From: Geodermatophilus sp. TF02-6
GTDB lineage: Bacteria; Actinomycetota; Actinomycetes; Mycobacteriales; Geodermatophilaceae
Direction: 5' to 3'
Length of the DNA: 64,000 nt
Assembly: GCF_003319115.1 (NCBI RefSeq)
Contig: NZ_QOHF01000002.1
Coordinates: 186,001-250,000, forward strand
Shown: positions 45,997 through 56,648 of the stretch, piece after piece
Numbering within the stretch: position 1 is the stretch's first letter
Layout of the letters: every line of letters begins with the position of its first letter
Notes under the pieces: model-generated
What the model was told of the DNA's origin: nothing
The model's input: the letters and a program-made list of their open reading frames with translations, nothing else
The model's database searches: none
Position numbers and translations under genes: made by a program

Positions 45997-46932
45997 GTGC
46001 CGGTCTCCCCTGCCGTCGTCTCGCGGATCGCCCTGGCCAACGCCGTCGCCAACGGCGCCATCGTCGTCACGGGCGGGGCCGTGCGGCTGACCGGTTCGGG
46101 GCTCGGCTGCCCCACGTGGCCACGGTGCACCGACGAGAGCTTCGTCGCCACCCCGGAGCTGGCCGGCCACGGCGCCGTCGAGTTCGGCAACCGGCTGCTC
46201 ACCTTCGTCCTCACCGCGGTCGCGATCGCCACCGTCGTGGCGGTGTTCCGCTCGGTGCGCCGCGACCTGCGCGCCTTCGCCGTCCTCTCCTTCCTCGGCA
46301 TCCCCGCCCAGGCGCTGCTCGGCGGCGTCACGGTGCTCACCGGCCTGAACCCGTGGACGGTGGCGGCGCACTTCCTGCTGTCCACGGTGCTGGTGGCGGT
46401 CGCCACGGTGCTCTGGCTGCGCTCGCGGGAGCCCGGGGTGGGTCGGCCGCTGCTGCGCCGCCCCCTCGCCCTGCTGGTGTCCGGCATCGGCGTGGTCACC
46501 GGCGCGGTCCTCGTGCTCGGCACGCTGGTGACCGGCAGCGGTCCGCACAGCGGGGACGTCGACGAGGCCGGCGTGCCCACCGGCGACCGCACGGGGTTCG
46601 ACGTCGAGGCCGTCAGCCAGCTGCACGCCGACGCGGTCTTCCTCCTGCTGGGGCTGACCGTCGCGCTGCTGGTGACCCTGTACGCGACCGACGCCCCCGA
46701 CCGGGTGAGGCGGGCCGCGCGGGACCTGCTGGTCGTGCAGCTGGCGCAGGGCGTCGTCGGCTACGTGCAGTACTTCACCGGGCTACCGGTCGCGCTCGTG
46801 CTGCTGCACGTGCTCGGCGCGGTGCTGATCACCGCGTTCACGGCCCGGCTGGTCTGGTCGGTCCGCGGCCCTGCCATGACATTGTCGTCCTACCGGACGA
46901 CACCGCGGCCTGCCGTCCCCCTGTCGCACTGA
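45997..46932 (+). CDS. ctaA: Haem A synthase CtaA
   Basis: Membrane enzyme oxidising haem O to haem A for cytochrome oxidase. 311 residues, about eight hydrophobic segments. Conserved: TGSGLGCPTWPRC with its Cys pair, HGAVEFGNRLLT (haem His), NPWTVAAHFLLS, VSQLHADAVFLLL and LLHVLGAVL. GTG 45997. The last ~16 residues (SSYRTTPRPAVPLSH) are translated from a type C hairpin, so the original end was probably just before. Convergent with ctaB, the partner haem O synthase. Confidence 0.93.
   Translation: MPVSPAVVSRIALANAVANGAIVVTGGAVRLTGSGLGCPTWPRCTDESFVATPELAGHGAVEFGNRLLTFVLTAVAIATVVAVFRSVRRDLRAFAVLSFLGIPAQALLGGVTVLTGLNPWTVAAHFLLSTVLVAVATVLWLRSREPGVGRPLLRRPLALLVSGIGVVTGAVLVLGTLVTGSGPHSGDVDEAGVPTGDRTGFDVEAVSQLHADAVFLLLGLTVALLVTLYATDAPDRVRRAARDLLVVQLAQGVVGYVQYFTGLPVALVLLHVLGAVLITAFTARLVWSVRGPAMTLSSYRTTPRPAVPLSH
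46884..46901 (+). terminator. Hairpin type C, copy 3 (inside the ctaA 3' end)
   Basis: GTCGTCC-TACC-GGACGAC, perfect stem, followed by ACCGCGGCC. Same sense as ctaA, as the other copies are to their genes, but here the gene reads through it. Confidence 0.72.
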
Positions 46933-46960
46933 GCCCCACCGGCGGTTCGTCGGTCGAAGG

Positions 46961-47000
46961 ACCCCCTCCTGGCTCCCCTCGGGGAGGCCCTGGAGGGGGT
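46961..47000 (+). terminator. ctaA downstream hairpin
   Basis: ACCCCCTCC (46961-46969) pairs perfectly with GGAGGGGGT (46992-47000), and inside it CTCCCC-TC-GGGGAG forms a second stem. It begins GAAGGACCCCCTCC, the AAGGACC family start, about 25 nt after the ctaA stop. Confidence 0.72.
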
Positions 47001-47098
47001 CGGGGCCCCGCTCCTCACGGCCCCACCACGTGTCGTACCTGGTCACACCGGGCCGCCAGATAGCAGGGAAGGCGCCCGTCTGCCGAGGCGTCGCCGAA

Positions 47099-48019
47099 TC
47101 AGACCAGGACGTCGACGATGATCGCGACCGACAGCAGCGCCATGTACGAGATCGAGATGTGGAACAGCTGCATCGGCCGGGGATCGGCACCGGAGCGGAT
47201 GCGGCCGAGCAGCCGGTGGGCCTCGATGCCGAACCACAGGCCCAGCCCCGCCGCGGCGGCGGTGTAGAGCCAGCCGATGCCGAAGGCGCCGGCCACCGGC
47301 CACAGCAGCAGTGAGACGGCGACGGTCAGCCAGGTCCACACGACGGTCTGCCGGCCGACCGACAGGGGAGTCGCCACCACCGGCAGCATCGGGACCTCGG
47401 CGCGGGCGTAGTCGGCCCGGAAGCGCATGGCCAGCGCCCAGAAGTGCGGCAGCTGCCAGCAGAAGACGACGCCGAAGAAGACCACCGCGGGCCAGGCCAG
47501 CGACCCGGTGACCGCGGCCCAGCCGATGAGCACCGGCGCCGCCCCGGGCACCCCGCCGAACAGGGTGCTGTGCCGGGTGTGCCGCTTGAGCACCATGGTG
47601 TACAGCACCGCGTAGTACGCGATGGCCCCGGCGGCCAGCAGCGCCGCCAGCGGGGTGGTCGCCGCGTACAGCAGCGCGATCGACAGGACGGTCAGCACCA
47701 CGCCGAAGACCAGCGCCGCGCGGGGGCCGACCTCGCCGGTGGGCAGCGGCCGCCGCTCGGTGCGGTGCATGAGCCGGTCGATGTCGCGGTCGTACCAGCA
47801 GTTGAAGACGTTGGCCGCGGCGGCGGCGAGGGTGCCGCCGGCCATCGTGGCCAGCAGCAGCCGCCAGGCCGGCCAGCCGCCGGCGGCCAGCATCATCGCC
47901 GGCAGCGTCGTCACCAGGAGCAGCTCGATGATCCGCGGCTTGGTCAGCGCGACGTAGGCGCGCACCACGGCGGAGAGGCGACGGGCCTGCAGGGCCGGTC
48001 GCTCGGACAACGCCGTCAC
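47099..48019 (-). CDS. ctaB: Protohaem IX farnesyltransferase (haem O synthase) CtaB
   Basis: UbiA-family prenyltransferase adding farnesyl to haem b. 306 residues from GTG 48019 (GAGGTGG just upstream). Begins MTALSERPALQARRLSAVV. Mg-diphosphate motif NVFNCWYDRDIDRLM and second motif YTMVLKRHTRHSTLFGG are clear; eight or nine hydrophobic helices. A longer in-frame extension upstream is Arg/Pro-rich and not used. Divergent from tkt as in M. tuberculosis (Rv1451-Rv1449c). Confidence 0.95.
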   Translation of the reverse strand: MTALSERPALQARRLSAVVRAYVALTKPRIIELLLVTTLPAMMLAAGGWPAWRLLLATMAGGTLAAAAANVFNCWYDRDIDRLMHRTERRPLPTGEVGPRAALVFGVVLTVLSIALLYAATTPLAALLAAGAIAYYAVLYTMVLKRHTRHSTLFGGVPGAAPVLIGWAAVTGSLAWPAVVFFGVVFCWQLPHFWALAMRFRADYARAEVPMLPVVATPLSVGRQTVVWTWLTVAVSLLLWPVAGAFGIGWLYTAAAAGLGLWFGIEAHRLLGRIRSGADPRPMQLFHISISYMALLSVAIIVDVLV

Positions 48020-48384
48020 CTGTCCACCTCGGGTGCCGCCGGGCCCGGCGGCGCGACACGCGGGTAGGGCGCCACCGGACACCTGGACAGCACGGGGTCC
48101 CTTCCGGCCGGGGACAGGAGAACGGGACAACTGTAGCCCTGGTCCACCCCCGGGAACTGCCGGCATGACTAGGGTCTGGTCACGTTGGTGCTGGGCACCG
48201 AGCGGGTAGGGCCGATGTCGATGACGACGGTGCGTCCGGGTCCGGCGTGTCGGGCTCCGGGACACCAGGCCGTCCGGGACACCAGGCCGGTCGCTGGGGT
48301 CACGCACCGCCGTCCGCCCGGGTCCGCACGGTCACCGCATCCCGGGTGGTCCCGCACCGGCCGACCCGAGGGAGCGCGACAGAG
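48020..48384. promoter_or_regulatory. 365-nt divergent ctaB-tkt promoter region
   Basis: Contains two actinobacterial -10-like hexamers: TACAGT on the minus strand (48130-48135) for ctaB and TAGGGT on the plus strand (48170-48175) for tkt; neither has a convincing -35. A 17-bp tandem duplication, TCCGGGACACCAGGCCG, occupies 48256-48289 in the tkt leader. No gene is seen. Confidence 0.4.
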
Positions 48385-50597
<2,213 letters not shown>

Positions 50598-50598
<1 letters not shown>

Positions 50599-50652
50599 GG
50601 ACCCTCTCGCCCCCCGACCCTCGCAAGCTCGGGCCGGGTCCCTGCGACAGGG
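50598..50652 (+). repeat. Hairpin element type A, copy 3 (tkt-tal)
   Basis: Begins AAGGACCCTCTCGCCCCCC at the tkt stop. Arms CCCTCTCGC (50602-50610) and GCGACAGGG (50644-50652) pair with one mismatch. tal's own ribosome site AAGGAA lies further on. Confidence 0.78.
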
Positions 50653-50684
50653 CCGTTCCAGACTCACCTAGGAAGGAACCTGAC

Positions 50685-51791
50685 ATGGCACAGAACGAGA
50701 AGCTGGCCGAGCTGTCGGAGGCCGGGGTGGCCGTCTGGTTGGACGACCTCTCCCGCGACATGATCCACGGCGGAAAGCTGCAGTCGCTGGTCGACGAGTA
50801 CAGCGTCGTCGGGGTCACCAGCAACCCGACGATCTTCGCCGGGGCGATCAGCGGGTCGCAGTCCTACGACGACCAGCTGCACGCCCTCGCCGTCCGCCGG
50901 GTGTGCGTGGAGGAAGCGCTGCGGACCATCACCGCCGCCGACGTCCGGGATGCCTGCGACCTACTCGCGCCGGTGGCCGAGCGCCAGCCCGGCGACGGCC
51001 GGGTGTCGCTGGAGGTCGCGCCCGGCCTGGCCCACGACACCGACGCGACCGCCGCGGAGGCCGCGCACCTGTGGTGGCTGGTCGACCGGCCCAACCTGTA
51101 CATCAAGATCCCGGCGACCCGGGAGGGGCTGCCGGCCATCACCACGTCCATCGCCAAGGGCGTCAGTGTCAACGTCACCCTCATCTTCAGCCTCGACCGC
51201 TACCGGGCGGTCATGGACGCGTACCTGACCGGGCTGGAGCAGCGGCTGGCCGAGGACCCGGACGCCGACCTCACCGGGATCGCCTCCGTCGCCTCGTTCT
51301 TCGTCTCACGGGTCGACACCGAGATCGACAAGCGGCTGGACGCCGCCGGCGCCGACCCGCAGCTCAAGGGCAAGGCGGCGGTGGCCAACGCCCGGCTGGC
51401 CTACCAGGCCTACGAGGAGGTGTTCTCCTCCGACCGCTGGAAGGCGCTGGAGGCCAAGGGCGCCCGACCGCAGCGGCCGCTGTGGGCCTCGACCGGGGTC
51501 AAGAACCCCGACTACCCCGACACCCTCTACGTCAGCGAGCTCATCGCCCCCGGCACGGTCAACACCATGCCGGAGAAGACCCTGATGGCCTACGCCGACC
51601 ACGGCAGCCCCGGCACCCCGGTCCAGAAGGCCTACGACGAGGCCGCCTCGGTGATGCAGGCGATCGCCGACGCCGGCGTCGACCTCGACGACGTCTTCCG
51701 GGTGCTCGAGGACGAGGGTGTGCAGAAGTTCGTCGACTCCTGGGACGAGCTCACCGAGTCGGTGCGCACCCAGCTGGAGGACAAGGTGTGA
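50685..51791 (+). CDS. tal: Transaldolase
   Basis: Schiff-base aldolase of the pentose phosphate pathway, 368 residues. ATG 50685, ribosome site AAGGAA. Conserved [13 protein letters not shown], catalytic Lys in [24 protein letters not shown] and [12 protein letters not shown]. Length fits the bacterial TalB-like/actinobacterial class fused to nothing else. Its stop overlaps a GTG opening a 13-residue frame. Confidence 0.96.
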   Translation: MAQNEKLAELSEAGVAVWLDDLSRDMIHGGKLQSLVDEYSVVGVTSNPTIFAGAISGSQSYDDQLHALAVRRVCVEEALRTITAADVRDACDLLAPVAERQPGDGRVSLEVAPGLAHDTDATAAEAAHLWWLVDRPNLYIKIPATREGLPAITTSIAKGVSVNVTLIFSLDRYRAVMDAYLTGLEQRLAEDPDADLTGIASVASFFVSRVDTEIDKRLDAAGADPQLKGKAAVANARLAYQAYEEVFSSDRWKALEAKGARPQRPLWASTGVKNPDYPDTLYVSELIAPGTVNTMPEKTLMAYADHGSPGTPVQKAYDEAASVMQAIADAGVDLDDVFRVLEDEGVQKFVDSWDELTESVRTQLEDKV

Positions 51792-51829
51792 CCGTCGGGG
51801 TCGGTCCGCTCCTCGACGCGCTGAGCTGA
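51788..51829 (+). other. 13-codon frame overlapping the tal stop
   Basis: GTG 51788 forms GTGA with the tal stop and encodes [13 protein letters not shown]. In many relatives pgi lies between tal and zwf, so this may be the leftover start of a lost gene; that is speculative. The following stretch to 51957 holds an imperfect 21-bp tandem repeat (CTGCTCCGGCAGGATCGG / CTGCTCCAGCAGGATCGC) and the zwf leader. Confidence 0.3.
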
Positions 51830-51957
51830 GCCTGCTCCGGCAGGATCGGCGACTGCTCCAGCAGGATCGCGTCGAGGACGTCCCTGTTCCGTCCCCGCCG
51901 TCCGGTCCACCGCCGCGCCGGACGGCGGGGCCCCCTCCCCGACCTCGAGGACGGACC

Positions 51958-53475
51958 ATGATCACCAACCCGCTGCGCGACCCGCGGGACCGGCGGCTGC
52001 CCCGGGTGCCCGAACCCTGCGCCCTCGTCGTCTTCGGCATCACCGGGGACCTGGCACGCAAGAAGCTGCTGCCGGCCGTCTACGACCTGGCCAACCGCGG
52101 CCTGCTGCCGACCAACTTCGCGCTGCTCGGCTTCGCCCGCCGCGACTGGGGTGACGAGGACTTCGCCGAGCTGGCCCGCGAGGCCGCGCACAAGGCCGCC
52201 CGCACCCCCTGGCGCGAGGAGGTGTGGGACCGGCTGGCCACCAGCGTGCGGTTCGTGCAGGGGTCGTTCGACGACGACAACGCCTTCGACCAGCTCGCCG
52301 CCACCCTCGACGAGCTGGAGGGCACCCACGGCATCGGCGGCAACGCCGCCTTCTACCTGTCCATCCCGCCGGCGATGTTCCCGGTGGTGCTCAAGCAGAT
52401 GCAGCGCACCGGCATGGCCGACAGCACCCCCGAGCGCTGGCGCCGGGTGGTGGTGGAGAAGCCCTTCGGCCACGACCTGGAGTCCAGCCGGCAGCTCAAC
52501 GCCCTGGTCGACTCGGTGTTCACCGCCGAGGACGTCTTCCGCATCGACCACTACCTGGGCAAGGAGACCGTCCAGAACCTGATGGCGCTGCGGTTCGCCA
52601 ACACGCTGTTCGAGCCGATCTGGAACGGTCACTTCGTCGACTCGGTGCAGATCACCATGGCCGAGGACGTCGGCATCGGCGGCCGGGCGCAGTTCTACGA
52701 GCAGACCGGCGCCGCCCGCGACGTCCTGCAGAACCACCTGCTGCAGCTGCTGGCGCTCACCGCCATGGAGGAGCCGGTCGAGCTCTCGGCCGAGGAGATC
52801 CGCACCGAGAAGCTCAAGGTGCTGCGGGCCGTCTCGCTGCCCGAGGACCTCTCGACCTTCGCCGTCCGCGGCCAGTACGAGCAGGGCTGGCTGGCCGGTC
52901 AGCGGGCCACCGGCTACCGCCAGGAGGAAGGGGTCGACCCGCACTCGCGGACGGAGACCTACGCCGCCGTCCGGCTGGGCGTGGAGACCCGCCGCTGGGC
53001 CGGGGTGCCGTTCTACCTGCGCACCGGCAAGCGGCTGCCGCGGCGGGTCACCGAGATCGCGCTGGTGTTCAAGCGGGCGCCGCACCTGCCCTTCGCCGAC
53101 ACCGACACCGAGGAACTGGGCAACAACCAGCTGGTCGTGCGGGTGCAGCCGGACGAGGGGGTCACCCTCAAGTTCGGGTCGAAGGTCCCCGGCAGCGTCA
53201 TGGAGGTCCGCGACGTGTCGATGGACTTCCTCTACGGCGAGCAGTTCACCGAGGCCAGCCCCGAGGCCTACGAGCGGCTGCTGCTCGACGTGCTCCTCGG
53301 CGACGCCACGCTGTTCCCCCGCAACGCCGAGGTGGAGGCGTCCTGGACGGTGATCGACCCGCTCGAGCAGTTCTGGGCCGGGACGACGCCGCAGCCCTAC
53401 CGGGCCGGCGAGTGGGGGCCGCGGGCGGCCGACGAGATGCTCGCCGTCGAGGGACGCCGGTGGCGGCGCCCGTGA
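51958..53475 (+). CDS. zwf: Glucose-6-phosphate dehydrogenase
   Basis: First enzyme of the oxidative pentose phosphate branch, making NADPH. 505 residues; ATG 51958 with GAGG 7 nt upstream. NAD(P) motif GITGDLARKKL near residue 24, substrate site RIDHYLGKETVQNLM, and EKPFGHDLESS all intact. A longer frame is open upstream but begins in the tal end. Followed by opcA after 40 nt. Confidence 0.97.
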   Translation: MITNPLRDPRDRRLPRVPEPCALVVFGITGDLARKKLLPAVYDLANRGLLPTNFALLGFARRDWGDEDFAELAREAAHKAARTPWREEVWDRLATSVRFVQGSFDDDNAFDQLAATLDELEGTHGIGGNAAFYLSIPPAMFPVVLKQMQRTGMADSTPERWRRVVVEKPFGHDLESSRQLNALVDSVFTAEDVFRIDHYLGKETVQNLMALRFANTLFEPIWNGHFVDSVQITMAEDVGIGGRAQFYEQTGAARDVLQNHLLQLLALTAMEEPVELSAEEIRTEKLKVLRAVSLPEDLSTFAVRGQYEQGWLAGQRATGYRQEEGVDPHSRTETYAAVRLGVETRRWAGVPFYLRTGKRLPRRVTEIALVFKRAPHLPFADTDTEELGNNQLVVRVQPDEGVTLKFGSKVPGSVMEVRDVSMDFLYGEQFTEASPEAYERLLLDVLLGDATLFPRNAEVEASWTVIDPLEQFWAGTTPQPYRAGEWGPRAADEMLAVEGRRWRRP

Positions 53476-53515
53476 CCCGTCTCGATCCCCTGCCCGCCCG
53501 ACCCGAGGAGACCCC

Positions 53516-54613
53516 GTGACCACGCTGTGGGACACCACCGGCTCGGCGGTGGTGAAGGAGCTCGCGGCGCAGCGGCGCACCGGCGGCGCGGTGCTCTCCG
53601 GCGTCGCGCTGACGCTGGTCGTCGTGGCCGACGAGGGCCGGGTGGCCGAGGCCGAGGAGGCCGCGACCGCCGCCGCCGAGCAGCACCCGTGCCGGCTGCT
53701 CATCGTCGTCCGCCGGCAGATCGACGCCCCGCACCCGCGGCTGGACGCCGAGGTGCTCATCGGAGGCCGGCTCGGGCCCGGCGAGGCCGTGGTGATGCGC
53801 ATGTACGGCCGGCTCGCCCTGCACGCCGAGTCGGTCGTGCTGCCGCTGCTGGCCGCCGACGCGCCCGTCGTCACCTGGTGGCACGGCCCGCCGCCCGGGC
53901 GGCTGGCCACCGACGCGCTCGCGGTCATCGCCGACCGGCGGATCACCGACAGCTCGCTGGCCGACGACCAGGTGGCCGCGCTGCACACCCGGGCCGAGGA
54001 CTACGCCCCGGGTGACACCGACCTGGCCTGGACCCGCAGCACGCCCTGGCGGACCACCCTCACCTCGGCCCTGGACTCCGTGGCGGGCCGCCGCGGCGAG
54101 GCCGTGCGGCTGCGGGGCGGGCAGGTGGAGGGCGACCCCGACAACGCGACCGCCCGGCTGCTGGCCGGCTGGGTGGGCGCCCGCTGCGGCTGCGACGTCC
54201 CCCTCGTGAGCGCCACCCGGCGCCCCGGCCCGAGCGGCGTCTCGGCGGTCGTCCTGCAGCTCGACCAGGACGAGCAGGTGCGGGTGGAGGCCGACCGCCG
54301 CGGCGGCGCCGCGATCACCCAGCCGTTCCGGCCGGACTCGACCGTGGCGCTGCCCGACCGCCAGCTCGGCGACCTGATCGGCGAGGAGCTGCGCCGGCTG
54401 GACCCGGACGAGCCGTTCGCCGACGCCCTGGAGGCCGCCACCGGCGTCTCCGGCCTGAGCGACCGCTCCCCGGTGCGCGAGCACGTGTGGGTCGACCCCG
54501 CCCAGGCTGCCCCGAGCGACGGTCAGATGGCCCCGGAGGTGCCGGCGGACTCGGTCGACTCCGACGAGGTCGCCCTCGAGGGCGAGCACGACACTGCGGA
54601 GAGGGTGCCGTGA
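53516..54613 (+). CDS. opcA: Glucose-6-phosphate dehydrogenase assembly protein OpcA
   Basis: OpcA assists assembly or redox activation of Zwf. 365 residues; GTG 53516 with GAGGAG 5 nt upstream. Begins MTTLWDTTGSAVVKELAAQR; conserved APVVTWWHGPPPG and DSSLADDQVAAL regions. The C-terminal ~40 residues are acidic and low-complexity. GTGA at its stop once probably started pgl directly; a composite element now separates them. Confidence 0.94.
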   Translation: MTTLWDTTGSAVVKELAAQRRTGGAVLSGVALTLVVVADEGRVAEAEEAATAAAEQHPCRLLIVVRRQIDAPHPRLDAEVLIGGRLGPGEAVVMRMYGRLALHAESVVLPLLAADAPVVTWWHGPPPGRLATDALAVIADRRITDSSLADDQVAALHTRAEDYAPGDTDLAWTRSTPWRTTLTSALDSVAGRRGEAVRLRGGQVEGDPDNATARLLAGWVGARCGCDVPLVSATRRPGPSGVSAVVLQLDQDEQVRVEADRRGGAAITQPFRPDSTVALPDRQLGDLIGEELRRLDPDEPFADALEAATGVSGLSDRSPVREHVWVDPAQAAPSDGQMAPEVPADSVDSDEVALEGEHDTAERVP

Positions 54614-54615
54614 GA

Positions 54616-54723
54616 AAGGACCCTCCTGCCCCCCACCGTAGAAGGACCCCGTCCTCCTCACCCCTCGCAGGCTCGGAGTGAGCCTCGGGACGGGGCCGCG
54701 CGGCGGGCCCCTGCAGGAGGGCC
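54616..54723 (+). repeat. Composite hairpin element (A with nested B), opcA-pgl
   Basis: Starts AAAGGACCCTCCTGCCCCCC right after the opcA stop. Outer arms CCCTCCTGC (54621-54629) and GCAGGAGGG (54713-54721) pair perfectly. Nested between them is a type B unit (GAAGGACCCCGTCC...GGGACGGGGCC). The right outer arm contains AGGAGG, which serves as the pgl ribosome site. Confidence 0.88.
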
Positions 54724-54725
54724 AA

Positions 54726-55481
54726 GTGCCCGACGTCGTCGTCGAGCCGGACGCCGACCGGCTGGCCCGCGCCGCCGCCTCCGCCCTGGTCGCCCGGCTG
54801 GCCGCGGCGCAGACGGTGCACGGGACGGCGTCGGTGGTGCTCACCGGCGGCGGCATCGGCACCGCCGTCCTGGAACGGGTCGCCGGGCTGGCCCGGGAGC
54901 CCGAGCGGGAGCAGGTGGACTGGACGACGGTCGACGTCTGGTGGGGCGACGACCGGTTCGTGCCGGCCGACGACGAGGAGCGCAACGAGCTGGGCGCACG
55001 TCGGGCGCTGCTCGACGTGGTCGGCGTGCCGGCGGAGCGGGTGCACGCGATGCCCGCCTCCGACGCCGGCACCGAACCGGAGGACGCCGCGGCCTGGTAC
55101 GCCGGGCAGCTGGCCGACGCCGCCCCCGAAGGCGAGGCGCTGCCCCGCTTCGACGTCCTGCTGCTGGGCATGGGCCCGGAGGGACACGTGGCGTCGATCT
55201 TCCCCGAGTCCCCGGCCGCCTCCGACGAGCGCACCGTGGTCGCGGTGCGCGACTGCCCCAAGCCGCCGCCCACCCGGATCAGCCTCGGCTTCTCCGCCAT
55301 CAACACCGCGGAGGAGGTGTGGCTGCTGGTCTCCGGGGCGGCCAAGGCGCCGGCCGTCGCCCGGGCCCTCGAGGGCGGGGCCGGGCCGCTCCAGCTGCCG
55401 GCCGCCGGGGTGCACGGCCGCCGGGCCACCCGGTGGCTGCTGGACGCCGACGCCGCCGGCGAGCTGAGCGGAGGCGGCTGA
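54726..55481 (+). CDS. pgl: 6-phosphogluconolactonase
   Basis: Hydrolyses 6-phosphogluconolactone, second oxidative pentose phosphate step. GTG 54726 is chosen because AGGAGG lies 5 nt upstream and the protein then begins MPDVVVEPDADRLARAAA; 251 residues, normal for DevB/SolA-type enzymes. Conserved VVLTGGGIGTAVL, WWGDDRFVPADDEERN, LLGMGPEGHVASIFP and SGAAKAPAVARAL. An in-frame GTG at 54678 would add 16 residues coded by the hairpin element. Confidence 0.95.
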   Translation: MPDVVVEPDADRLARAAASALVARLAAAQTVHGTASVVLTGGGIGTAVLERVAGLAREPEREQVDWTTVDVWWGDDRFVPADDEERNELGARRALLDVVGVPAERVHAMPASDAGTEPEDAAAWYAGQLADAAPEGEALPRFDVLLLGMGPEGHVASIFPESPAASDERTVVAVRDCPKPPPTRISLGFSAINTAEEVWLLVSGAAKAPAVARALEGGAGPLQLPAAGVHGRRATRWLLDADAAGELSGGG

Positions 55482-55782
55482 GCGAGGACCCCTCCCGGGC
55501 CTCTCCGAGCGGAGGGTGGGGACGGCGGCCACCCTTCAGGTAGGAGGATCCCGTCCTCCCCGTGAAGGGCCCCCTCGCCCCCCGCCACTCGCAGGCTCGC
55601 CGCTGGCCCCGTCCCGGCCCCGTCCGGAGGCTCGCGCCGAGCTTGCGAGGCGTGAGGGGGCGGGGTCCTTCCACCGAGCCTGCGAGGGATGAGGGGGGCG
55701 GGGTCCTTCTCCTGCGAGGGGGCCATCAGGGCTCGGGGCGGTGCCCTGGACGGGGCCGGGCGCGGGGCAAGGCGTCCTTGCT
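55482..55782. repeat. Cluster of hairpin elements between convergent pgl and rbpA
   Basis: This 301-nt stretch has no gene. From the left, GAGGACCCCTCCC follows the pgl stop, then GGATCCCGTCCTCC, then AAGGGCCCCCTCGCCCCCCG with CACTCGCAGGCTCGC, then repeated GGGGCGGGGTCCTTC units facing the other way. From the right, the rbpA stop is followed on the minus strand by AAGCAAGGACGCCTTGCC and a GGCCCCGTCC stem. It appears to be several A and B elements from both sides merged. Confidence 0.8.
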
Positions 55783-56124
55783 TCAGCCGCCGCGCCGCTC
55801 CCGCAGCTTGTTCAGCGCCTCCTCGAGGAGGGCGTCGCCGTCGGCGTCGCTGCGCCGCTCGCGGACGTAGGCGAGGTGGGTCTTGTACGGCTCGGTGCGC
55901 GGCACCGGCGGCGGCGCCGCCGGGTCCTGACCGGCGGGCAGCCCGCACCGGGGGCAGTCCCAGAACTCGGGCACCTCGGCGTCGGTGGCGAAGGCCACCA
56001 GGGTCTCGTGCCCCTGCGTGCACCAGAACCCCACCCGCCGGCGGGGGGCGGACTCGCCGCGCTCGGCCTCCCCCATCGGCCCCGCTCCGACCCGCGTCCC
56101 CCGGATCGCGTTCCCACCAGCCAC
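55783..56124 (-). CDS. rbpA: RNA polymerase-binding protein RbpA
   Basis: Actinobacterial RNA polymerase activator that binds core enzyme and sigma-A-type factors. 113 residues. N-terminal AIRGTRVGAGP matches the RbpA tail; the zinc-type knuckle C35-x3-H39...C57-x2-C60 (FWCTQGHE, WDCPRCG) is complete, as in Streptomyces RbpA and unlike the mycobacterial form. The sigma-interaction region RTEPYKTHLAYVRERRS and LEEALNKLRERR follow. GTG 56124. Confidence 0.93.
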   Translation of the reverse strand: MAGGNAIRGTRVGAGPMGEAERGESAPRRRVGFWCTQGHETLVAFATDAEVPEFWDCPRCGLPAGQDPAAPPPVPRTEPYKTHLAYVRERRSDADGDALLEEALNKLRERRGG

Positions 56125-56219
56125 GAGCGCCCCCTGTGTCCCCAGCGGTCCTGCGGCGCAACCGGCCGCTTGGGCAGTCTAGGGCCTCCGCAGCGTGATC
56201 CCGACCCGTTTCCCCCGGC

Positions 56220-56453
56220 TCAGACCTTCAGCAGGATGCCCAGGCCCACGATGCAGATCGCCCAGATCAGCCCGGTGAACACGGTCAGCCGGTTGAGGTT
56301 CTTCTCGACCACGGAGGAACCGGCCAGCTGCGAGGAGACCGCGCCGCCGAACATCGAGGACAGTCCCCCGCCCTTGCCCCGGTGCAGCAGGATCAGCACC
56401 ACGAGGAGCACGCTGGTGAGCACCAGCAGCACGTTGAGGACCAGCTCGATCAT
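56220..56453 (-). CDS. secG: SecG, preprotein translocase subunit
   Basis: Small SecYEG component, 77 residues. Two membrane helices (about 3-22 and 55-75) flank the conserved cytoplasmic loop HRGKGGGLSSMFGG. ATG 56453. Lies downstream of the glycolytic genes, as in mycobacteria (tpi-secG order). Confidence 0.95.
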   Translation of the reverse strand: MIELVLNVLLVLTSVLLVVLILLHRGKGGGLSSMFGGAVSSQLAGSSVVEKNLNRLTVFTGLIWAICIVGLGILLKV

Positions 56454-56581
56454 GTCCCGAGGGTAACCGACCGGCCGGGTCGGCCCGGCCTCCGCGGCCC
56501 GGACCGGGTCCTGCTCCGCTCCCGCGCGGTCCGGCGGTCGGCGGAGGACGACACGGGTCCGCCCCTGCGTCCCGGTCCGCT

Positions 56582-56635
56582 GCTCGCAATGACGCCCGGG
56601 CTCACAGCGACGCCCGGGCTCGCAGCGACGCCCGG
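56582..56635. repeat. 18-bp tandem repeat, three units
   Basis: GCTCGCAGCGACGCCCGG with two minor variants at 56582, 56600 and 56618, in the 195-nt gap between the binding-protein gene and secG. Function unknown. Confidence 0.85.
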
Positions 56636-56648
56636 CGGAGAACGCCGG

